DNA from: Ursus arctos
Lineage: Eukaryota; Chordata; Mammalia; Carnivora; Ursidae
Reading direction: 5' to 3'
DNA length: 64,000 bases
Assembly (NCBI RefSeq): GCF_023065955.2
Contig: NW_026622841.1
Span: forward strand, 20,891,501 to 20,955,500
Positions 34,635 to 51,403 of the stretch are shown in pieces; position 1 is the first letter of the stretch; each line of letters begins with the position of its first letter. The notes under the pieces are model-generated. The model had not been told where the DNA came from, searched no databases, and saw only the letters and a program-made list of their open reading frames with translations. The translations under genes were made by a program, and so were the position numbers.

Positions 34635-36595
34635 TAAAAAAATGTAAGCAGGGCAGCAGATGTCTGAAGACAGGTTCTTTCTAAATTACAGACTAAATAT
34701 TTTTATTCTTGAGGGAGTTCTCATGAATTACATGTTGTCCAATTTTAACATAACATAAAAATTTATAGCCAGTCTATTCTACAAATTCTAGGCAAAAACA
34801 GAAAGACTAGACTGGAAGAACTATTAGGATACATTGTCTTCCTTATAATTATGCTTTTACCCTCACACCCTTCCCAAGACTGTTTCAATCATAGCTCTCT
34901 GGACATTGTCTATACTCAAAGAACACTCAGATAATGCATCAATGAAGAGATCAATAACCAAAATAAATACAAGAGATCTATATCCACTTGAACTGAATTG
35001 ACAAATAACTGGACCAGACACTATAATCAAGTAGAAATGCTCTGTGTATTATGATTGCATAAAAACACCAGTGTGAATTCTGAAGTGTAAATATTATTGT
35101 AAATGCCAGTTTCGTATTTATCTTTGCATGATATCAATCACCTAAGGATTCCTGCATGTCCTCTCTCTCTACATTGAATGAATTTCAGACACCAACTCTA
35201 TCTGTTGTGGGGAGGACTCAGAGCTCTGGGTCCAAATAATTCAGTGGCCAAAGTGTATTTTATGAAGGATTTAGGATGACTGGGAGAGAAACAAAAAAAA
35301 TGTTTGTTTTCATGAGCTATCTGAGGCCTCCGCCTATGTTCAACATATAAGGGGAAGATCAACATTCAGAGGAAGCATGGTCAGACTGAAGAAGAGGGTC
35401 TAGAACACCTGTGTGAGCAGTGTGTTTTCAGGGGGTGCAATGCAGCAGGAAGTGGTGTGAATTCCAGTGCCCTCTGGACAACCAAGAGAAGAAACCCCCA
35501 GTGAGGGGGGACAGAAGATCTGCAAATTAATATTGTAACTCACACTGCGTCTTTGTTTCACAATCCTCACTCTCTCCCCTCTCCTCACTTTTATACTTTT
35601 GTTCACAGTCCCTAACAAGTGTGTATCCCAGTTGGGAGTTAAATGCAAATGACTCACCCAGCTGTCTACTTGACAATCATGTTATGTTGATACGAGAACC
35701 AGCCCAATGACAGAGGACAGAGACCTGAGTCAAACCCATTCTGCCACACCACATCTTCAAGAAGCATGCCCCTCTGAGGTTACCCAATGATATGGTCCTT
35801 AGATTACCTCTGCATTGTTTTTGTTTGTTTCTTGCTTTGCTTTGTTTTTAAAGAAAGAGAAAAGGAGAAAAGAAAGAAAAGAAAGATGTTAAAATATCTG
35901 GGACAAAAATGATCAGTATGTTTTCTGGAGGTGGAAACTGCTGTTTTTTAATTATCCCTTTGGGTAGTTTCTAGGTAAAGGGAATGGTATGATCACTAAA
36001 CTAATTTTCAGGTTATTTAAGCATGCCAAAAATATGCTCACCCACGAGGGAGTGAGGCACTAAGATACAGGAAGACACTAGTCACTTTTTCTACTGTTTT
36101 AATTAACACATCACATACACTATCAAACTGTGAGTGACTAACTGGGTATTAGCTTTCAGGAATGCAACAAAATTACATCCGCACCTGGTGTGCAAGAATA
36201 AGAATTTTAACACTAGAAAGGTGCAATGATAGAACAAGAGTGATCCACTCTTCTGCATTAAAAAAAATCTAAACCTGCACAAGGATCCATGCCTGGTGAT
36301 TCACTTGGATTTTATTTATTTTTTAAAATTTCATTCTTGGTAATCAATCAATAAATAACTGAACATGTGAATTGAATCCAGTATTCTTTAATCAATATAC
36401 ATATGCCATTTTCTCTAACTCAGTAAAGATAAAATGATTGTGAAAAGGTCTGACAAGTGAAAATAGAGTCCTAGATGTCTGGAGTCAGAGATTTTAGAGA
36501 TTGTCTCTCCAACTCTCTCGTTTTATCAATGAGAAAATGATGTCAACTTTGAGGACTTATAATCAATTAAATTTGGTTATATTAAAAGTGAATTT
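34635..36595. other. Intronic DNA, nothing recognised
   Basis: Unique sequence with a purine tract at about 35851-35886. The 85-aa ORF at 35400-35657 (-) is unassigned. Confidence 0.5.
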
Positions 36596-36599
36596 TCTC

Positions 36600-36780
36600 T
36601 CCTATGTTTTCCTATTAAAGTCTGAGTTCCATGAAGACAAAGACTGGGTCACTTAGGTATATAGAGTCATATAGTAGGTGTATTTGCAGTGTGTATGTAT
36701 ATATATATGCATGTGTATGTATGTATACAGTATATAGTAGATATACTATCTACTATATGTAAACGTTGAATGAATCAATG
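36600..36780 (+). repeat. L2-like 3' tail containing a TATG/TA microsatellite
   Basis: L2-like blocks tctgagttccatgaagacaa and agtcatatagtaggtgtatt, then a (TATG)n/(TA)n tract at about 36690-36760, then acgttgaatgaatcaatgaa. The microsatellite appears to sit inside the L2 tail. Confidence 0.45.
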
Positions 36781-36789
36781 AAACTGATC

Positions 36790-37843
36790 TTGACTTTCCA
36801 AGATTTCAAAGAGCTAGGAAAGGAGCCCAAGCATCTTGAATCGTAGCATTCTCTAAATGTTATTATTCTCAGAACTTTTATATTGGAAAATAGGAGAATA
36901 GTCAAGTACCAACATAAGCTCTTCCCAGTCTACAACTTATGCTTTATATCCTACCCAACTAATTAAGTTGTAATATTTATTTCTTTAAATAATAATTGAA
37001 TTTTAAAATAAAATCTTAAGAAAATTATTCCTATAAAGTTTTCTCAATAAAACAGTCACATTTTAAAGTCCATTCTGTAAATCATTATTTTCTCTTTTCT
37101 TATGAAGATGTTATTTCTTGTAAAGCAATTTTACTATGAGAAATAACCATATAATCATGACTCATTATTACCTAAAATTAGTATCTATAGGTAAAGCCAT
37201 TCCTCTAGAACAAAATTTGTGTTCACAGTAAGCCTGCAGAAAGGGAACAAGTCTGTTCTATGACTATAGCTATATAAAAGTAATCTGCTCTATGGGGGTT
37301 TGAAGAACAATATAGTAACAGAGTTTCTTTTGGTTCTTTAATATAAATGTATATAAACAGAATCTTACTGTTCGCATAACTTGGGACATGATTTCTCAGT
37401 CCTGTTGGCTTATTGGTAGCCAGAACCTTAGCAAGTAGCTATAAATGGCCATTCTATACCTTATAGTGACTTCTTAATTCTATGTACAGAAATCCTAGCT
37501 ATCTATGTGCAAACGTATTAGCACTACCAAATTTTCTCATTGACTGTCAATAAAATGATCAATTATGTTCAGTAATTGTAAATATTATATAGAATAAAAA
37601 TTTTAAATATGGCTCTGTTCTATATTAAATAAAAATCTCAAGTAAAATGAATAACATAAATGCTATAATTCTTTTAGTTGAAAATACTACTAATTATTCA
37701 ACTAAAATACCCTTTTTAAAATAAATTTTGTTTCTTAAAATGGTAATGGGGTAAACATCAATAAATTTAAGAACTTTTGTTTCAAACATAAGGAGAACAT
37801 CAAAATACAGTATTGTTTTCGTCTTTCTCTTCAACACTGGGAC

Positions 37844-37875
<32 letters not shown>

Positions 37876-38860
37876 GTGTTTTGACCACCCGGTTTCTTTC
37901 TCCTTGACAACAAACCAAGAAGAATCCAAGAAGAAACCAAACTCATATTTTATAATTCCTTCAAAGCTAGGAAAAAGGATAACAGAAAGGAGAGGCAAAT
38001 AAGTGGTTTTCAGGGCCTGGGCCTGCTGTATTCATTCTGAAAAGCTAATGAACAAGTTAAATTTTCTAGCAGTGCAATGTTCCAGATATAACCACAGGAG
38101 GATAGAAACAGGAGTGCTTATATTTGGTTGTAGCAAGCATTGCATATTACAGAAGAGTACAGGCTGGGATATTCGTGTACATATATAGAAATCAGTTGAA
38201 AATCCAATTTTGCAAAACAGGAATTCCCTTTTCAGGGAGGTAAAAATCCATATTTAAATACAGCCAGCCTCCAAGGTCATTCAATAATGCCTTATTCACA
38301 TTTCAGAAGAAAACACTCATCCTTTACTAGAGTAGACTTTTGAAGAATATGATCACACACGCATACGCACAAAACTGTTTCTATCAATTTCTATGTTCTG
38401 TTCTGGAGGAAAGATGCTCGTGAAAACCCTAATAAAAATAAGCCATTAAAACAAGAGAAATCATAACACATTTTCCAAATTTCATCCATTAACAACCTAC
38501 AATAATTGTAAAAATCTACTTGACTATGATTTGGCAATCTCTTAATTTGAGTGTCACATCTGTAAAACATTTAATGTTGTTGCAAATAATAATACAGTTT
38601 TTAGGGGATATTTATTTCGGGTTACTTTCCTTTAGCTCATTTTTTTCTCCCTAAGTTCACTTATTTTACCCCTTCTAATTTTAAGTTTATTTTACTAGTT
38701 CTTATCCAATATGGGGACTAAAAACACAAGAGGCCAACGATTTTAGAGACATTTCACTTGTTCCAAAAGACAAATTCATTTGACAGAGGCAAATCTGATC
38801 ACAGTCACAAAATAGGGCTTCATTGGAGATTTTTGCAAAATATGGCAAGGAATCATACAT
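36790..38860. other. AT-rich intronic DNA with one trinucleotide repeat
   Basis: Very AT-rich. An (AAC)n run of about nine units lies at 37848-37876. No other recognised element; ORFs here are short and unassigned. Confidence 0.55.
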
Positions 38861-38864
38861 TGAG

Positions 38865-39080
38865 TGAATAGCTACTGACACAAAGTTAGATCCTTTGTAT
38901 ATGTTCTATTACTACTTCTTCATGGTAAATCGATAAGGAAAGCATTAACATTCATACTCCATGAATACAGAAACTGAGGCTTGCTGAGGTCAGAAACTTT
39001 TCTAAGATCACATACAGTAATTAAAAGAGAAAGCTAGAATAAAAACCAGAGTATGACTTTCTCTAAGACTCGTAAGATTT
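38865..39080 (-). repeat. MIR SINE, minus strand, diverged
   Basis: Antisense MIR-like order: gtgaatagctactgacacaa, then tgaatacagaaactgaggct, gcttgctgaggtcagaaact, tctaagatcacatacagtaa. Low identity. Confidence 0.5.
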
Positions 39081-39880
39081 TCTTGCCGTCTCCCAGAGCT
39101 TAGACACCAGTTAGGCTGATCCCCTGCCTCACTGAGGCCCAGGGACAGTGAAGCAACTTCCATGATAGCACACAACCAAGTGATGAAAGAGTCAAGCCAA
39201 CCCAATCCTTGTTTGCTTCACTGGACTATATGGCTTTAGCTTATTTTTAACCCCAAGGTACACTTGAAATAAGGAGATGTTTCTAGAGAATTGACTTCTG
39301 GCATTAGGCTCCTTATCTTCAGCCACACCTAGCCTAATTTAAGTCCTTTTGAAAGTTATATCAGCTTTCCATGCCAGGAAAACATTCATCACTGGATAAC
39401 ACTGCTTCATAAATATAACCTTATTGGACCTCAAGAAGGGCCTTTGGTGTCTATATTTATAAGTGGAAAATAGGGATGATGATGAAATATCCCATTCTAA
39501 TTAATCAGTCAGGAAGCAAAGTCTCTCTACTCCATCTCTTTCAAGGTGAAGGTTTTGTTCATTCCTTCAATCAGTTGTGGCGTCTAGCACATGATGTCCT
39601 ATACTGGTAAAGATAAGTAAACAGACATCTTAGCTTCCTGATGGGATAGCCTTTAATCGTTGTCACATTTATAAAGCTGTCTGCTATTAGTAAACCAATC
39701 CTTTCTTTAATTAACTCAAGTGTGGTTGAAGAAGATACTGAATCCATGCTGCTCACTCACTGTGCTGTTCTGGAACATTCCTCCACGTGGAAACCACCAT
39801 GCACCCAAGGAGGTGAATGAATGGGGCAAGCGAAAATTACATGTACAGGGAATGAAACAGTGAACCTTTCCATGACTTAC

Positions 39881-39930
39881 CCTTGAATTAACTACTTCCA
39901 GGGAGACGTTCTGAGGCGGGGCACTTGGCA
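39881..39930 (-). CDS. DCC: DCC small internal exon: start of fibronectin type III domain 3
   Basis: Seen: a 50-nt minus-strand exon. Its first two bases complete the split Val codon from the exon at 46232-46370, and it then reads PSAPPQNVSLEVVNSR. The acceptor is ttccttttag and the donor AAGG|gtaagtcat, both strong. PSAPPQNVSLEVVNS is a typical FN3 domain start (linker prolines and strand A). Known: in DCC this is followed by a segment beginning SIKVSWLPPP, encoded in the next exon. I looked for that on the minus strand between 1 and 39880 and did not see it, so the downstream intron probably runs off the window. The exon ends on a whole codon (phase 0). It is too short for most ORF callers and is recognised only by protein match, phase and splice sites. 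Confidence 0.95.
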
Positions 39931-40502
39931 CTAAAAGGAACAAAACAAGGTGAGACTGTTACTGCCAAAGTCAGAAAAGAGAAACTACAACCCTCTCTGA
40001 AAAGAGAAAGCGTGACTTTCACTGTTCATGATGGTAATTAGGTAGCTGATCCAGGTGGCACTTCAAAATTTTCCTGGAGAGATGAGAAATAACTGCCTCT
40101 GTTTATTTTTTCTCACTTGGTAAAGCCAGGCATCCATATAGGGAGCTCCCTTCTCCAAACTGTTAGGCAAGAGAGCACCTGCCGTGATACCAAACACTGC
40201 TATTTAATTACGGCTTTCTTGTTATAACCTTCCCAGAGAAGCCAATAAAAACACACAGGAGATTTCCTAGAGTGGTTTTAAAGGCTTAAGATATTGTGTA
40301 TTTCAGGATCTGCATGGTTTTATTATAAAATATGTCATTCTAATGGTCACTCATGTTGCTTAATCCCCTTACCGCAATCTTTATTATCTCTTAAAAAGTG
40401 AAAAGAAGAAATACACCTGTCTTTTTATCTGTGTGTAATTAAACCTATGTGTGATAGATGCCAGCAGGTTATCAAATAGCTTTCACTGAATCAATTCCAT
40501 TA

Positions 40503-40528
40503 ACAACAACAACAACAACAACAACAAA
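40503..40528. repeat. (AAC)n microsatellite
   Basis: About eight aac units, in the intron between the FN3 domain 2 and 3 exons. Confidence 0.9.
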
Positions 40529-40939
40529 CAGTCTATTTTTCTTTGTGGATTTTCTTGGTATTTTTTTCTCTTACCTGAATTTTGATTGCTCCGTTCCTTC
40601 ATGGAAGAAGGAAGAACAGGTGCAACTTTCTTTATTACACTTGTAGTGAGTATTTACTATATCAAAAAGTGAGTATTCTATCACGTGAGTGATTCAAAGA
40701 CACCATTCACTAAATGGCTGTGATGTGCCAGATACTTCCTAGATGTCTTAGATGAATCATGAACAAAATAAAACTTTCTGCCCCCACAAAAGAAATAGAA
40801 GTACCATTCAATAAATGCTTAACACGTATTAATCTGTAAAATGAGTAGTCCCTATTTGGTTCATGACAATTTGATTAATTTAACAGAGAAGAAATGCTCT
40901 CAGCATTTTCAAGAATTTAAGGGCCCTTTCTGTCATGTT

Positions 40940-41155
40940 GCCTCTTCTTTAACTTGAACTTGGACAATAGCTACATATCTTGAGGGTACTTATATTTTAC
41001 CCTGAATTCATTTATGCCCTACTCTGAGTTTACCTTCTGAAAAGTAATCACCATGAGGGCATGGTACATGTCTGATTAATCTTTACAGCCCCCAAACTGA
41101 CACTTAATTAATAGCTACTGACTCAATGACTACATGAGCAAATAAATACTTACTT
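40940..41155 (+). repeat. L2 LINE 3' tail, plus strand
   Basis: Order ctgaaaagtaatcaccatga, gggcatggtacatgtctgat, acagcccccaaactgacact, then gacattgagcaaataaata-like end, as in the L2 terminal region. Diverged. Confidence 0.5.
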
Positions 41156-41273
41156 AAATATTAGCTCCTAGGCCTTTCTGGACACCATAGGAATTATAAT
41201 CACTTACTCTGTTTCAATTTTGAACTTCTTATCTTAGTACTTGGTGAAGGTTGTGGGCAATGTAGCTTGTGAC

Positions 41274-41321
41274 AAAACAAAACAAAACAAAACAAAACAA
41301 AACAAAACAAAAACAAAACAC
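41274..41321. repeat. (AAAAC)n microsatellite
   Basis: About nine caaaa units with one longer unit. A and C only on the plus strand. Confidence 0.93.
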
Positions 41322-41404
41322 TCACCAGAGGCTTGTTTTCATGAATTAGGTCAACAAGCTCTCAGAAAATATTTCAACTTTTTTTAGTTCATATTATATT
41401 TCTT

Positions 41405-41545
41405 TTCAAATACAGAATATAATCCCCACAGGGTCCAGGATTTGTGTCCCTTTTGATGCTGAATCCTCAGTATCAATAAGAATATTAAGTATGTGGGTCA
41501 CATGCAGCAAATATGTGTTGAATTAATTAATTAATTAATTAACAG
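41405..41545 (+). repeat. L2 LINE 3' tail, plus strand
   Basis: Blocks cacagggtccaggatttgtg, gctgaatcctcagtatcaat and gcaaatatgtgttgaattaa, ending in an (ATTA)n run, match the L2 terminus in order. Confidence 0.5.
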
Positions 41546-41604
41546 AGAGATTATAAGACATAAAAAGTTTTTCATACTCGGGGTTTTAGTCATAACAAGC
41601 TTTC

Positions 41605-42400
41605 TTTTTGCAGTTTTATTTTTTTAAATTAATGTATGATACACATACGGTATAATGCACAAATCGTGTACGCATGATTGGATAAAGTTATATGTCTGTG
41701 GGTGTGCTCACATTAAAACCCCACCTAGATCAAGATATAGAATATTTTCAGTATCCTGGAAAGTTCACTTGGGTCCCTTCCCAATCAATACCCTTCTAAG
41801 GGTATCCACTATTCTGACTTCTAATACAATTGATTAGCTTACTACAAATGAAATCTGTGATTTTGTTCAGGCTGGTTTCTCTTGCTCATTATTATTTCTC
41901 GGGATTATTCTTTCTGGTGCATCTTGTAGTAGTTTCAGTTCTTTGGGGTTTTTAATTGGTCCTATGTATCCTAAGACAGGACCATTCTGTTTAATATTCA
42001 CTCATTCTATTCTTGAATGGCATTGGATTACTTTCAGTTTGCGGCTATGAGACTAAATCTGCTATGAAAACTTTTGTACATGGTTTCTGATGAACAACGG
42101 TACTCATTTCCTTCATTATATACCTAGGACTGGAAATCCCAGTAGCAGTAGAAATCCCTATCGGTGTTATGTATATGTTAAATATAGCAAATTTCCAGAA
42201 TTTCCATTATTCTTACCAACTTTTTTTTTTTTTCTGGATCTTTTTCATTTTAGTCATTTGGTAGGTATGTAGTGCTTTTATTTGCTTTTCCCTGAGGACC
42301 AGCCATGTGAAGCATCTTTTCACTTGTTTGGTGGCATTTGGATGTCCTTTTTTCTGGAGTTCTTAAAGTATGTGTGTGGTTTTTTTTTTTTAAACAGACC
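41605..42400 (-). mobile_element. Old L1 (L1M) 3' part, minus strand
   Basis: Antisense old-L1 order on the plus strand: tttaaattaatgtatgatac, ttaaaaccccacctagatca, aagggtatccactattctga, tttgcggctatgagacta, gaacaacggtactcatttcc, gaagcatcttttcacttgtt. Non-coding. In sense with DCC. Confidence 0.75.
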
Positions 42401-42404
42401 AGTT

Positions 42405-43495
42405 TCCTTCAAAACTCATTTCTCAAATTTTCATTCTTTTATATCTTATATTCCATGTTCATGTTACTATGATTAAAACATTAAGATTTTTTTCTCTGAA
42501 GCTAAAATAGTCAGAAGGGCTCTTTTGCATTTGGCAACCTTCCTATCTTCTCGATTCTTCCCAAATGTTACATTAATGAGACGGACTTCCCCAAACTACC
42601 TTCATAGACTGGCGGACATCCCAGTCCAGTTTTCAGGGAAGGGAAGAATGCAGAGGCTTTAACAAGACCATCTCCATATTCTCTTTTTTAAAAGAGGAAA
42701 TATTAGAGTAGGTTGGAAATAATAACAATGTGTGTGATCAGAAAAACTACACAGAATGAGATCCTCACAATGAAGAAGAATTTAATACAATCCATATTCA
42801 AATTATTCTGTAAAGAATTGAAAATTAAAATAGGCACCGACTGAAAAAAATGCTAAGTGCTCCATCACATAACTTCACAAACTTGGAACACACTGGCTGT
42901 TCTTGCCTCATATGATCAGGAAAGAAAGTAGAGCATTTCTCCTAGAGCATTTTTAGTTCTCAATCTCCACTCCACCCCTCTCACTATCAATTCCCCTATT
43001 ATTGAGAAATAGTGGATAGGATTAGATGCGTGGTGGAAGCAAATGGAATCCACATTTATTTGGGCTTTTCTTTATTTGATCTCCCAAGATGTTACATTGT
43101 CTCATTAGGGGAAGAGGAAGGCCATAGTTCATTATTTTCTCTTCAAAATGTCAAGAAATTTATCATTTACAATTGGTTCATTAAAGCCAATCAGAGACTT
43201 TTGGTCCAGAAACTCCCCTCAATATGGTGAAACATGTTGGTTTGATACCTATGATGATGATGCTTTCTGTAGAGTAGATGAAATTACAACATTTGTAAAT
43301 GAATCTCCATATAGACAGGCACTTGAATTCCTCCCCTTACCAAATGTGTGCTGTCCTGTACCCATAATTTATGGATTGAAATAACTGATATATAATTATG
43401 AGCTTTGCACTTTAAGCAATTATTATGAGAAATTCATTACAGAATAAGAGAAACTCAAGATTTTTTCACAGTAAATCTTGCTTCTTTTCTTACTA
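42405..43495. other. Intronic DNA, nothing recognised
   Basis: Overlapping ORFs at 43012-43384 (+) show no motif or family match and no splice context. Confidence 0.5.
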
Positions 43496-43499
43496 GCTT

Positions 43500-43680
43500 A
43501 TGTGACCTGGCTCTGCAGCTTACTAGCTTTGACCTCTTTCTAGTATTAGCTTTGTTATCTGTAAAGTAGGAAAAAAATTAGAGTATCATGAGGATTAAAG
43601 GTTAATAATGCTAAGTGATTAGAGCAGGGCCTTGCACTAATAAGTACTCAGCAAATACCAGTGACAACAGCAAGAAGTAC
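43500..43680 (+). repeat. MIR SINE, plus strand
   Basis: Reads gacctggctctgcagcttac, tagctttgacctctttctag, then ttgttatctgtaaagtagga, catgaggattaaaggttaat and agtactcagcaaataccagt. Good order match. Confidence 0.7.
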
Positions 43681-44404
43681 ATTCTTATAGTTAAGCTTGC
43701 CTATGAAATTGGGTCCTTCCACTTTTGGGCACTGAGCAAACTGGCAAGGAAATTCATAAATATTAATTGATTCAGAAAATATTTTAATGACCTACAGTTG
43801 TCAACTACTTCAAGAGACAGTGTTTGAGAACAAACAGGCAAAATTAGTTACATTCCACACTAAATATTAGGCTCCCTAGATCTGATGTTCTAAAATCCCA
43901 AATGGTTTAAAGAAGTAGATTGTTGTAAAAAAGATACCATAAGTGGAGGAATCTGAATGAAAAACAATCTTTCCTCCCAGAAAAACAATTAAAGATGGCT
44001 AAGTTAGAGATGACAGCTTATCAGGATAAACATCTTCACAAGCATTTTAGCGTGAACAGGAATACCATTTGGATAATTAATTCAGAAAAAAAATTATTTG
44101 CATTTTATTTTGTTTTTGTTCCATTTTTTTACGGTCCCAATACAAATTTTTATGGTAAGGGTTTCTCTGACCTGATAAGAAACACGGTATTCTCTATAAC
44201 ACAGATGCATTTAGACACAGCCATCTATCAAATTAGTCACATAAATGGGAAGTCCTAAAGATAAGTCTATACATACTAACAATTGTATTGTTTTGTTGAA
44301 CTGTCTGATTAATTCAGTAAATACTGAGATGATGAATACAGAGACGAATATAACAGCATCTCTCACATTAAGGAACATGTAGTATAGGAGAAAAAATGAC
44401 ATGT

Positions 44405-44590
44405 ACCTTGTCATAGATAACATTTATTGAACACTTAAATCTATGCCATGCTTATATTTTATGTGCTCACATGGATTAGCCCATTTAATTTCCACAACAT
44501 CTCCCTTTTATAACATCCAGAAAGTCAAGGAGAAGACAGCTTCATGACTGAAGACTGGGAAGTAGGAGGCTAGGAAATGTATGAAATACA
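44405..44590 (-). repeat. MIR SINE, minus strand
   Basis: Antisense MIR: aacatttattgaacacttaa, tatgccatgcttatatttta, ttagcccatttaatttccac, then a degenerate gactgaagactgggaagtag part. Confidence 0.6.
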
Positions 44591-44599
44591 TCTCTGTAT

Positions 44600-48795
<4,196 letters not shown>

Positions 48796-48799
48796 AGCA

Positions 48800-49130
48800 C
48801 AGGTCCACAATCCCTTCACCAAAACACTTATGTCCAGATATGTTTTGAGATCTAGAAATTTTCAGATTTTAGGAAGGTAATATGGACATATTTAACACCC
48901 CAATATAACAATATAACGATATTTAACACCCCAGGTGGGGTCTATGGTAGCACCCTGTTATCGAATCATGTATTTGCAGCAAAATATGTGATATTCACAT
49001 CCGACAGAATTATTAAAGACTATACATAGCAAAGCATAAGGTCAGATCAGGTTTGAGTATGACATGAGTTAAGAAACTCTTTCAAATTCCAGATGTGCAC
49101 ATTTTGAATTTGTGCATAATTTTTTATTTA
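48800..49130. repeat. Possible Tigger/MER8-like DNA transposon remnant
   Basis: Blocks aatcccttcaccaaaacact, ttttgagatctagaaatttt, gatgtgcacattttgaattt resemble the family in which both ends carry the reversed 'non-match to match' attttggattt theme. Very diverged; a short internal duplication (atatttaacacccca at about 48888 and 48919) is present. Confidence 0.4.
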
Positions 49131-49492
49131 TGTACCTGGATATAAATGTATGGTTTGTAAACCAAAAATCCAATACCCATGTTAGTTATCATAATCTAAA
49201 TTAAATGGTTTCATCATAGCAAGTATAATAACAATTTTATCTAAAACACACTGTACATTTTCCTCAGCCTTAAATACCACCTAGATTTGAACAGATGCAC
49301 ATTTTAAGGCTTTAACGGAATTTTGTGAATGTCCAGAGTAAAACAGTCTGTGAAAACTTGGCTGACAGAGATCTGAAAACACAACTCCTTAGACCAGTGC
49401 TGCACCTGTGTCCCTGAATCAGTCATTTCTCAGAATTTACTCCATGGTATCCAGCCTCCTTAAGGCACCGCTGCTCACGCAATCGTTTGGAG

Positions 49493-49575
49493 AAAAAAAA
49501 ATATATATATATATATAATAAAATATATATAATAATATATATATTAATTACATATTTTACATATATTTTATTTAT
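49493..49575. repeat. AT-rich microsatellite
   Basis: A-run followed by (TA)n and interrupted ataata units. Confidence 0.9.
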
Positions 49576-49675
49576 CACCTTCACATATTTCCCACCAGTC
49601 CCCAGATCTTGAGTATCCCTGTTATTGACATTTGCATTATTTCACCTTAACAAATGATTGCTAACAATCAATTTC

Positions 49676-49879
49676 TTTTTTTTTTTTAAAGATTTATTTA
49701 TTTATTTATTTGTCAGAGAGAGAGAGAGAGAGAGAGCACAAGCAGGAGGAATGGAAGGCAGATGGAGAAGCAGGCTCCCCGCTGAGCAAGGAGCCCAACA
49801 TGGGGCTTGATCCCAGGACCCTAAGATCATGACCTGAGCTGAAGGCAGATGTTTAACCCACTGAGCCACCCAGGTGTCT
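49676..49879 (-). mobile_element. SINEC, minus strand, older subfamily
   Basis: Poly-T, taaagatttatttatttatt, a (GA)n run, and tgagccacccaggtgtc end. Flanks share attgctaacaa and atttctt segments (about 49657-49676 and 49882-49898), consistent with an imperfect target-site duplication. In sense with DCC. Confidence 0.93.
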
Positions 49880-49989
49880 TAATTGCTAACAATTTCTTAA
49901 AAACTTACTTGAAAATCATTTTAGAACTACAGAAAATTTTTAGAATGAAAGTAGTACATAGAACACCCATGTTCCTTTATTCAAGTATA

Positions 49990-50062
49990 CATATTCTCTC
50001 TCTCTCTATATATATATACATACATACATATTCTCTCTCTCTCTCTATATATATATACATAT
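49990..50062. repeat. Duplicated (CT)n(TA)n(CATA)n compound microsatellite
   Basis: A tctctctctatatatatat-type unit followed by acatacat is present twice in tandem. About 30 bp further on comes a gagagagacagaggg tract (50090-50126), so the CT and GA arms could pair as a hairpin. Confidence 0.88.
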
Positions 50063-50760
50063 ATATTGCATTTATCATATTTATTGTATAGAGAGAGACA
50101 GAGGGATACAGAGACAGAGACAGGGAATCTGAATCTATCTATTCAGATTAAGCTACACATACATGACTCTCTATGCATCCATTTCACTGTCATTATCTCT
50201 TTAGTTGGCTTTATGCTGGAACAGTTCCAAAGCCCATCTCTATCTTTTTGGTCATTTACACTTTTGAAGACTATAGTCCTTTTTTAAAATTAATAGAATA
50301 TTACTTATTTGGGTTTTGTTTTTGTTTCTTTGTGTTGGATTTTGGTTATGCATTCTAGACTAAAATGAAACATGTGTGATATCTGTCTCCTTAGGGCATC
50401 ATGTCCAGAGGCATAAGACCTCTTTCTCTCCCTGGTTTGTCATATTAGTTCTGAATACTGGTCAAGGTGCTGCCAGATTTCTCCATCGTAGAGCTAACTG
50501 TTTCCCCTGTATTCCTCCCAACCTCAAGCCCCTGCTCCACTCCTTAAAACCAATAAGCAATTTTGGGGGAGATACTATGTCATAAATATCATATTATTTA
50601 TCAAAATCCCTTAGAATTAGCACCTATTAATAGTTTTTGATAAACCAATTTTTAGCATGGTGGTTACAAATTGTTGTGTGTTTTTTTTTTTTATTCAAGC
50701 GCTTCCTCCACATAACCACTTGTCACTCAACATTCTATTGTAAGCAAGAACCTGCATTTT

Positions 50761-50939
50761 TTAAAAAAGATTTTATCTATTTATTTGCTTCAGAGAGAAA
50801 GAGAGCAAGTGGGGGTAGGAGCAGAGAGAGAGGGACAAACAAGCTCCCCAGGTGGCTCCTGATCTCCCAACAGTGAGATTATGACCTGACCTGAAATCAA
50901 GAGTCTGATGCTTAACCGACTGAGCCACCCAGATGCCCC
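50761..50939 (-). mobile_element. SINEC, minus strand, older subfamily
   Basis: Starts taaaaaagattttatctatt and ends accgactgagccacccagat. Target-site duplication aagaacctgcatttt (50746-50760) against aagaacccacattt (50940-50953). In sense with DCC. Confidence 0.93.
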
Positions 50940-51403
50940 AAGAACCCACATTTCTATTTATGTATCTCTTATTGGTATGGGCAATGGATTTCTACTTTTT
51001 TATGGTCTATAATTCATAACTGTCCTTAATAATTTGGTGGTCCAATTGTCCAGTTTGAATTTGGCCAGTGAGGTCCTCTCTAAGTTGGTTCCTCTGTCCT
51101 CGTAACATGCCCTATCATTTACTGGAACACTTCCTGTCTTCTTAGCATAATATATTCCAAGCTCATCTTGATCCTACCCCAGTTCTGGAATTAAACATTT
51201 CTCCAGAGATGTCTCCTTCCTTTTAGTGGGGAATGGTATTCAAGACAAAGCTCTAGGTGTTAGCTGTGTTCATTGCTATTTGGGTGTCTTGCTTCTAGAT
51301 CCTTTTGGTGAATGAGAAACAGGAATGTATATACACTTATACATACAGAAATGCATTCATGCATACATATACTCAAGTATACAGGTACACATGTACATTT
51401 TTT

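Larger units (their letters stand above)
1..39880 (-). other. DCC: DCC intron downstream of the 50-nt exon (at least 39.9 kb, runs off the window)
   Basis: It begins at the gtaagtcat donor next to 39880 and shows no recognisable next exon. Known: DCC is a very large gene (over 1 Mb in human) with introns of tens to hundreds of kb, so this is expected. The contents are interspersed repeats, listed individually, and unique AT-rich DNA. Confidence 0.85.

Noticed and set aside
34741..34790. tttatagccag-like string resembling antisense of the next DCC exon (GYKIRH region)
   Set aside because: Only about ten bases match; the translation around it does not continue DCC and there is no splice context.
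43012..43384. Overlapping 72- and 78-aa ORFs with a protein-like look
   Set aside because: No motif, no splice support and on the strand opposite to DCC; most likely chance.
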